Assembly (NCBI GenBank): GCA_025782575.1
Contig: JALGYY010000040.1
Span: 1-50,398 of the forward strand
DNA length: 50,398 bases
Direction of reading: 5' to 3'
DNA from: a bacterium
Lineage (GTDB): Bacteria > Orphanbacterota > Orphanbacteria > Orphanbacterales > Orphanbacteraceae
The notes under the pieces are model-generated. The model worked only from the letters and a program-made list of their open reading frames with translations, searched no databases and had not been told where the DNA came from. Shown in pieces: positions 44,946 through 50,398 of the stretch (position 1 is its first letter; every line of letters begins with the position of its first letter). The position numbers and the translations under genes were made by a program.

Positions 44946-46347
44946 TATCATCCGGGCGATCCGAGATCCGAACATCTTCGCTGATGATCTCTCGGCTGCG
45001 CAGGAGGCGGGGCTCCGCACGCTCTACGGTTTACCCATCCCCAGGGTCCAGGAGAAACTAGTGCGCCGCTGCCTCGGCCATCCCCCCCGGAAACCACGGG
45101 AGCACCGAGAGGCGGCATTCATCTGTGGCCGGAGAGCCGGGAAGTCAGACAAGATCGCCGCGAATGTGGCGCTTTACGAGGCCTTCTTCCGGAAGCACAA
45201 GCTCTCCTCGGGGGAGAGGGGAATCGTGCTGCTGCTCGCTCAAAACATGAGGCAGGCGAAGGTTGTCCGAGGCTACATCGAGGGGAAGATCGAGCGGAGC
45301 CCGATCCTATCCGGCCATGTGGTCTCGACCAGGGCCAATGAGATCGACCTCGATAACGGGATCACGATCGCCATCCATCCGGCCAGCTTCCGATCGATTC
45401 GGGGTCTCTCGGTAGTCTGCTGTATCTGCGATGAGATTGCCTTCTGGTGGACGGAAGACGGCTACGCGAATCCAGATGTGGAAGTGCTCCGGGCGATCCG
45501 CCCCTCGATGGCGACCTTCCCGAATGCCAAACTCGTCATGGCCTCCTCGCCGTATGCGATGAACGGGGTTCTGTACGATGCCTGGCGAAACCGGAAGAAG
45601 GACAGGGAGGTGTTGGTCTGGCACGCCCCCACCGCGCTCATGAACCCCTCCGTCCCGAAGCGCTTCCTGGAAAACGAGAAGAGGCGCGATCCCGAGACGT
45701 ACCGCCGAGAGTATGAGGCGGCATTCACCGAGGCGGTCAGTTTGTTTCTTCCCGGGCACATGGTTGATGCCTGTGTGGTGGAGGGGCGGACCGAGTTAGC
45801 GCCTGCGCAGAATCATTACTTCGCTGCCATCGACGCGGCATTCAAGGGTGATGCGTTTACTTTCGCGGTGGCCCACAGGGATCGGGGAGTTATCGTGGTC
45901 GACAAGCTCATGGGGTGGAAGGGGTCCAGCCGGCAGCCCCTCAAACTCGGGACTGTGCTCCCCGATATCGTGGAGACCGCCCGTGCATATCGAGTCGAGA
46001 GGATCCTGGGCGATCAGTACGCTTCCGAGCCGATCCGCCACGCGTTGCAGGAGAAGCACGTCTTCTTCAAGGAAGTCCCGTTCACGCCGCAGTCTAAGAT
46101 CGAAATCTACGGGACGCTGCGTGCCCTGATATCCGACGAGAGTATCGAGCTGCTCGACCATAAGGAGAGCCTGCGGGAATTGCGAGGATTGGAGGTAGAA
46201 CTCTTACCTGGCGGAAATGCGCGCGTGGGCCACGGGAACCGCGGACACGACGACTATGCCGACGCTATCGCGCTGGCCGTGCATCAGGCGGTAAAGCAGC
46301 GGGAACAGTCGGTTTCTAGCTGCGCGCCGATCGTGGGTGGTGGGTAG
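44926..46347 (+). CDS. terL: phage terminase large subunit
   Basis: The ATG follows AGGGAGAGGGGA. The 473-residue protein has Walker A GRRAGKS (68-74), Walker B VVCCICDE (D169/E170) of the packaging ATPase, the coupling motif ASSPY (about 206-210), and the RNase-H-like nuclease domain with Asp303 (AAIDAAFKGD) and the DDYADAIALA element near residue 447-456. It would cut concatemeric DNA and drive it into a capsid. In this window no portal, protease, capsid or tail gene follows, so it must use structural proteins from elsewhere or be a remnant. Confidence 0.9.
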   Translation: MTPQTIDIIRAIRDPNIFADDLSAAQEAGLRTLYGLPIPRVQEKLVRRCLGHPPRKPREHREAAFICGRRAGKSDKIAANVALYEAFFRKHKLSSGERGIVLLLAQNMRQAKVVRGYIEGKIERSPILSGHVVSTRANEIDLDNGITIAIHPASFRSIRGLSVVCCICDEIAFWWTEDGYANPDVEVLRAIRPSMATFPNAKLVMASSPYAMNGVLYDAWRNRKKDREVLVWHAPTALMNPSVPKRFLENEKRRDPETYRREYEAAFTEAVSLFLPGHMVDACVVEGRTELAPAQNHYFAAIDAAFKGDAFTFAVAHRDRGVIVVDKLMGWKGSSRQPLKLGTVLPDIVETARAYRVERILGDQYASEPIRHALQEKHVFFKEVPFTPQSKIEIYGTLRALISDESIELLDHKESLRELRGLEVELLPGGNARVGHGNRGHDDYADAIALAVHQAVKQREQSVSSCAPIVGGG

Positions 46348-46484
46348 GAGCTGCTCCGACTAGCAGGCTTTCAAGCCACCGCATTCAAAGGGGGGGACAC
46401 AATCAATCCACGCTCCTCTCCCGTAGCAGAAACTCGCAGGCGTAGGCGATTAAATGGAGGTAGAATGAATACACGTGGATCCGA
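46348..46484. other. intergenic, drop in GC after the terminase
   Basis: No gene seen. Composition shifts from GC-rich to about average across this gap, in line with a junction between the viral module and a cargo gene. Confidence 0.3.
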
Positions 46485-47747
46485 GTGCGAAGACTAAATG
46501 AGCGTGGGGGATCTTTGTCACACAGCAATGACAGCCTTCGACATCGATTTGACCTGAAGGGGAAATCGGCAGAACGTATTGTCTACGAACTAGCCGAGAA
46601 GTCGTTCCTTACTGACTGGTGTTACGCAAATCCACGACTCCCCAATGGCAAAGAGCTGTGTGATCTCTTGGTTGTATTCGACAATATAGCAATTGTCTGG
46701 CAGATCAAAGATCTGAAGCGCCGAGAGGACGGACAGTACAAACAGTCAGAGGTGGAGAAAAATACGAGGCAAGTATTGGGGGCCAAAAGGCAGCTGTTCG
46801 AGCTTAAGACTCCCGTGCAGCTCACCAATCCACGTCGCGGAAGCGAGAAATTTGATCCCGACAGTATTTCTGATATCTATCTCATCTCTGTTCTTATGGG
46901 GCAGCCCCCGAGGCGCGCAAAAGGTATCGAACACAGGAGCGGAAGCCAGATTCATATCTTCTCAAGGGAATTTACTAGTATTGTATTGGCCGAGTTGGAC
47001 ACGATTCGAGACTTCGTAGAGTACCTTAAGGAAAAAGAGCGCGTATTCTCTGCCGAGTGCAACCTGATTGTCGAGGGTGGAGAGAAGAACCTTCTCGCAG
47101 AGTACCTTTTTCGTGGAAAGAGCCTGGAGCAATTCAACACTGGGGAGCGCTCGTGGCTTGAAAACGGAACATGGGATAACCTCGTCGAGTCTACTGCCTA
47201 TCTTAAAAGGACAGAGGCAAATCGACAGAGCTATATATGGGATCATCTGATAGATAGAGCGCATGAGGGTTCGAATAAATACGAGAGGGTCGCCCGAGAA
47301 TTAGCTCGCCCCGCTAGATTTGAAAGACGACTACTGGGCAGAACATTTCTTGAAAGGCGGAATGCAGCAAATCGCGCGCCAGAGGGAGCCATGCTCCGGC
47401 ATATGATGCCTGGTGGTGATTCAACATATGTCTTCTTGTTTGCCGACCCACCAGAGGGGACTGGTGGATCCAGAGAGCCAAGAAGAACAATGCTCAGCAA
47501 CATGTGTTTCGTGGCTAGGGGAATGTCCGAGGCAAGTGACAAGGTCATTGGAATCGCAACTGAAAAGACGCTCAAGCGCGAACACTCACTCGACTACCAC
47601 GTCCTCTATCTGCCAGAATGGACTGCAGATGCGCAGAGTCAGATGGAGCTTTTGCAGCGAGAGCTAGGGATTTTCGCTAATCCCTCGAAGACTTGGGAGG
47701 AGGATGACGAGTTTCCTGGGTTTGAACCAATTGACTTTACTTGGTAG
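46485..47747 (+). CDS. predicted PD-(D/E)XK-type nuclease, cargo gene
   Basis: The start (GTG at 46485, or TTG about ten codons later) is uncertain. Residues about 28-80 hold a restriction-endonuclease-like core: SAERIVYELAEKSFL, GKELCDLLVVFDNIAIVWQIKDLKRR, with Asp60, then Gln73-x-Lys75 as the D...QxK catalytic set. This resembles nuclease proteins of the NERD/Mrr kind. The rest (about 80-420) is unrecognised but includes helical and a final acidic segment (WEEDDEFPGFEPIDFTW). Standing behind a terminase and before an integrase, it is probably defence cargo. No methylase partner in the same operon. Confidence 0.65.
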   Translation: MRRLNERGGSLSHSNDSLRHRFDLKGKSAERIVYELAEKSFLTDWCYANPRLPNGKELCDLLVVFDNIAIVWQIKDLKRREDGQYKQSEVEKNTRQVLGAKRQLFELKTPVQLTNPRRGSEKFDPDSISDIYLISVLMGQPPRRAKGIEHRSGSQIHIFSREFTSIVLAELDTIRDFVEYLKEKERVFSAECNLIVEGGEKNLLAEYLFRGKSLEQFNTGERSWLENGTWDNLVESTAYLKRTEANRQSYIWDHLIDRAHEGSNKYERVARELARPARFERRLLGRTFLERRNAANRAPEGAMLRHMMPGGDSTYVFLFADPPEGTGGSREPRRTMLSNMCFVARGMSEASDKVIGIATEKTLKREHSLDYHVLYLPEWTADAQSQMELLQRELGIFANPSKTWEEDDEFPGFEPIDFTW

Positions 47748-47806
47748 AGCATCGGAAGTTAGTTAACGATCTTACCCTAAGGCTCTTCTGCCTTCGGCAC
47801 GTGCCC

Positions 47807-49138
47807 TTATCTGTTCGGAATCCCGCTAAGGGACTTACTCGATTCGCTTGACCCGGGTGCTACAGTGAACGTTGGGGCCTCTTCGAATTTGTTAACTATT
47901 GTTCTTCCCCTGAGAGCCCAGACGTCCCACCGGTAGCGTACGCCGTGAGAGGGTTCCGGGATCGGGAACGGAGTTAAGGTTGTATCTGTAGTTTCCCAAG
48001 AGCCGATCCAGCCCTCCTGATTGGAGATCGAGACACGATAGGAAAGGGCTTCGGAGTACGAGCTCCAAGTCAATCGATCAGGAAGTTGATTAAGCTCAGA
48101 GCCTGCGATCGGTTCCAGAGGTACAATGGCACGCACAATCTCAAGGTCATCCACAGCTTCGGTTTCGTCTACGCTAAGGATTACCCACTCCGAATTTCGG
48201 ATCGATAGATAGCCATCGTTGGGAAGTGGTGCCGGGTCGACGAAGTACGCGCCGCTGGGTAGGCCCGTGAACTCGTACTCTCCGAGGGGGTTTGTGCGCG
48301 TATTGGAACCGAGAACAGGCCCCACTTGCTTGCTGGGGTGAGAGTATTCACCGAAAAGTTCAAGGAGGTTTAGTCCCACCGCAATGCCCGCGATCGGTTG
48401 TCCCTCGAAGAGAACGCGACCATGTATGCGACCTCCTGCTGTGGCACTACTCAGCTCAAAATCATAGGTGACTGTGCTGTCGGGCGAGCCGGGAATGGGG
48501 AGTAGCCCACTAGTTGAAGGGAGATAACCTTCCTTGTCGGCAAGAATCGCGGCAAGCCCGAGCACCTCGCCATCATTTGCTATTTGTACAACGGCGCTGG
48601 CAATGAAGAATCGACCACTGGAATCTGTGATCCCCTCACCGTAGCCGGTTACTCCGAGGAAGAACGGCTCCTGTTCAAGGCTGAAGGTGGAGACGAGTGC
48701 TCTCTCAATGGGCGCTCCTGTTTCGGCGTCACGTACAACGCCTTCAATCTGGTAAGAGCTGGCTGATCCGTAACCCGCTTCGCCTAGCCACATGTCGTGT
48801 CTGGAGAGGCCCCATGAGTTTACCTCGACGACGGGATCTGTACGATTGAAGAGCCAGTGAATGTCTGAGAGTGCATGAACAAAATACTGTCCCGGGCGAA
48901 CTCCTCTGATCTCGTAGTACCCGGTGGAATTCGTACGTACGGGACCGGCGACGAGAACAAACGATTCTCCATCGAGAACCGAAACAGGAATATCTGGCAA
49001 TGGAGTCGAGTCGGTCGAATAGATGAAGCCTGCCACGCCACCGATGGGTAAGGGGGTAATGAACCTATCGGCATCGCCGCAGCTGACTAGGCTAGTGATG
49101 CAAACCAGGAGAGCTAGAGAGGATCGACGCAGGTTCAT
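47807..49138 (-). CDS. lipoprotein with carboxypeptidase-regulatory-like repeats
   Basis: The 443-residue product has a lipobox signal (SLALLVCITSLVSC), so it is membrane-anchored. It contains several CarboxypepD_reg-like beta modules: GGVAGFIYSTDSTPLPDIPVSVLD ... NSTGYYEIRGVRPGQYFVHAL, then YQIEGVVRDAETGAPIERALVS ... DSSGRFFIA, then GGRIHGRVLFEGQPIAGIAVGL ... NPLGEYEFTGLPSGAYFV, and an Fn3-like end (LTWSSYSEALSYRVSISNQEG). Such proteins are surface-exposed in Bacteroidetes-like bacteria; the partner or ligand is unknown. It is chromosomal in character. Confidence 0.85.
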   Translation of the reverse strand: MNLRRSSLALLVCITSLVSCGDADRFITPLPIGGVAGFIYSTDSTPLPDIPVSVLDGESFVLVAGPVRTNSTGYYEIRGVRPGQYFVHALSDIHWLFNRTDPVVEVNSWGLSRHDMWLGEAGYGSASSYQIEGVVRDAETGAPIERALVSTFSLEQEPFFLGVTGYGEGITDSSGRFFIASAVVQIANDGEVLGLAAILADKEGYLPSTSGLLPIPGSPDSTVTYDFELSSATAGGRIHGRVLFEGQPIAGIAVGLNLLELFGEYSHPSKQVGPVLGSNTRTNPLGEYEFTGLPSGAYFVDPAPLPNDGYLSIRNSEWVILSVDETEAVDDLEIVRAIVPLEPIAGSELNQLPDRLTWSSYSEALSYRVSISNQEGWIGSWETTDTTLTPFPIPEPSHGVRYRWDVWALRGRTIVNKFEEAPTFTVAPGSSESSKSLSGIPNR

Positions 49139-49194
49139 ATCTCAGTCCGCGGGGAAGACAAACATAGTATAAGCATGTGCCGCCCAGGGGGCAA

Positions 49195-49220
49195 CGGAGA
49201 AACCACTTGCTGTTTCTCCG
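49195..49220. terminator. perfect 9-bp hairpin in the divergent gap before the integrase
   Basis: CGGAGAAAC (49195-49203) pairs exactly with GTTTCTCCG (49212-49220) around an eight-base loop. It lies between the start of the lipoprotein gene and the integrase ribosome site, so it may be a terminator for an incoming transcript or a regulator-binding or recombination site. No T-run. Confidence 0.35.
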
Positions 49221-49262
49221 ACTTGAAGCCATTCATGTGTGAACCCTCAAAAGGAGGCACGC

Positions 49263-50093
49263 ATGACCACTGTACAAGATCCACAACTACTGGACGCGCT
49301 ACCGCTATACCTACTCCGCTGTGATGCGGTATCGACGAAGGTCGCCTACGCCCGCGAGCTAACCCGGTTCATGGCCTGGCTAGGCGATGACTCCCCCTGT
49401 GCGGGGACGTGTGAGCGTTACGTGGCGAACCTGCGGGAGCGGGGGCTGAGTCCTACCACGGTAAGGTGGCGCGCTACGGTTGCCGCGGCGTTTTTAAGAT
49501 CCGCGCATGAGCAGGGCATCCTTCCTGTGGATGTGACCCGCGGCTTCAAAGCCCCGAAGGGGACCGGCGGCTTCGCGCCCAAGTTCCTGACAGCCCGCCA
49601 GCTTCGCAAGCTCCTCCGCGCACCGGACGAGCGCTCCCACATCGGACGGCGTGATCTGGCCCTGCTCACGTGCATGGGTGTCGGCGGACTTAGGGTTGGC
49701 GAAGTTTGTGGGCTCGACTGGGGGGATGTGAACTGGCACTCGCACCGCGTGCTGCTTCGGGTGAATGGCAAGGGGCGGAAGCTCCGGCTCGTGCCGCTGA
49801 CAGGCGATGCCGCCGATGCGCTGCGGGCTCACAAGCGAGTGTGCCGAGGCGTTGCAGCCGACGCGCCCCTCTTCACCTCAACCATGGGCAACCGGCTTAC
49901 CGTCGCCGGGATCGACTACATCCTGCGGAGGAACTGCGAGCGGGCCGGGATGGAGCGCGTGAACGCGCATGCCCTACGCCACACCGCCGCTACACTCTCA
50001 CTGGAAAATGGTACTCCACTGCATCATGTGAGGGACCTGCTTGGGCATTCGAGTGTGATGGTGACGTGTCGGTATTTGCATGTGGTAAACTAG
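49263..50093 (+). CDS. tyrosine recombinase/integrase
   Basis: The ATG at 49263 with AAGGAGG upstream is preferred over one eight codons earlier. The 276-residue enzyme has the SAM-like N-terminal domain (LLDALPLYLLRCDAVSTKVAYARELTRFMAWL) and the catalytic domain with Arg144 (GGLRVGE), Lys170 (NGKGRK), His236-x-x-Arg239 (AHALRH), His262 (LLGHSS) and nucleophile Tyr271 (CRYLH): the full R-K-H-R-H-Y set. It is XerC-like in length, and could be the integrase of the element to its left. The att sites were not found. Confidence 0.92.
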   Translation: MTTVQDPQLLDALPLYLLRCDAVSTKVAYARELTRFMAWLGDDSPCAGTCERYVANLRERGLSPTTVRWRATVAAAFLRSAHEQGILPVDVTRGFKAPKGTGGFAPKFLTARQLRKLLRAPDERSHIGRRDLALLTCMGVGGLRVGEVCGLDWGDVNWHSHRVLLRVNGKGRKLRLVPLTGDAADALRAHKRVCRGVAADAPLFTSTMGNRLTVAGIDYILRRNCERAGMERVNAHALRHTAATLSLENGTPLHHVRDLLGHSSVMVTCRYLHVVN

Positions 50094-50398
50094 GGAAGTT
50101 GTCGACCCGGTGAATCCACGAAGTCCAACTGCTGCTACTAGGCCGATGCGCACCACCGCAGGGACAGGCGGGGAATACGGAGAAGATTGATTGGGGATCC
50201 AGGTATTGAATATCGACGATAGGGGTGGCGATGCACCTGCCTGACCAACGAGCTGGCCATGGTACTCGGCGGTTTGTGCTGCCCCTGTATGTCGTCAGCC
50301 AAAGTGGGACAGTTTCTCCTGAGAGCTAAAGGACACCCTCTCTTAGATCAGCGGGCCGTAATAGATCGTTTCGACCAATTGATCTCCCTTGATTATAC
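50094..50398. other. intergenic to window end, nothing recognised
   Basis: About 300 bases after the integrase without a gene, tRNA or clear inverted repeat. A right attachment site might lie here but I could not identify one. Confidence 0.35.

Overview
The window looks like chromosomal DNA from an uncultured bacterium of the FCB/Eisenbacteria-like kind. Two secreted proteins end in the FlgD-like C-terminal module (NPFNPTT.I.Y..P ... G.Y..R) typical of those lineages, and there are cysteine-paired fibronectin-III repeats, a dockerin, a CBM48 mini-protein and an archaeal-type mevalonate operon. No taxonomic marker gene is present, so this is inference. Intrinsic codes look standard, with one exception: an in-frame UGA at 12037 that looks like selenocysteine.

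Layout. 1-1072: remains of an HNH endonuclease gene (frameshift and nonsense codon), then a sigma70-like promoter. 1265-10558: a giant secreted protein of about 31 Fn3-like repeats, Big_5, dockerin and FlgD-like tail. 10626-15778: small genes (CBM48 protein, exported thioredoxin-fold protein, a predicted selenocysteine-containing CCxxC lipoprotein interrupted by UGA, a REPIN-like hairpin, an ankyrin-like lipoprotein, a DCC thiol-oxidoreductase, a YbdG-type mechanosensitive channel, a GNAT acetyltransferase). 15878-18989: operon of a duplicated-domain unknown protein, HMG-CoA synthase, thiolase and DUF35, the first steps of the mevalonate pathway arranged as in archaea. About 19130-19379: probable 3' remnant of a group II intron.

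19828-34600 is an accessory island of lower GC. It holds a small membrane protein plus ThsB-like TIR protein (Thoeris-like pair), a P-loop NTPase-TIR fusion, a third TIR-like protein, dispersed 40-bp and tandem 51-bp repeats, a secreted FlgD-tailed protein, an alpha/beta hydrolase, a HEPN (ApeA-like) protein, a three-TM protein, a serine-recombinase/DUF2924/HTH cassette and a large orphan protein with a winged-helix-like C-terminus.

34753-46347 is a virus-derived replication and packaging module: phage-type sigma factor, Cas4-like PD-(D/E)XK nuclease (frameshifted), Sak4-like ATPase, DUF669, ERCC4 nuclease, primase-helicase, AT-rich iteron-bearing gap, Dam-like methylase, ParB-like protein, a Cys-rich protein and terminase large subunit. 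No portal, capsid or tail gene follows. Two copies of a promoter-like motif with identical spacing precede the two replication operons, suggesting they are read by the element's own sigma factor. 46485-50093: a PD-(D/E)XK-type nuclease, a carboxypeptidase-regulatory-like lipoprotein and a tyrosine integrase.

The strongest candidates for something undescribed are the putative selenoprotein (UGA in the second Cys position of a CCxxC motif followed by a bSECIS-like stem-loop), the sigma/promoter pair of the capsid-less terminase element, and the TIR-rich defence cluster. No tRNA, rRNA or CRISPR array was recognised.
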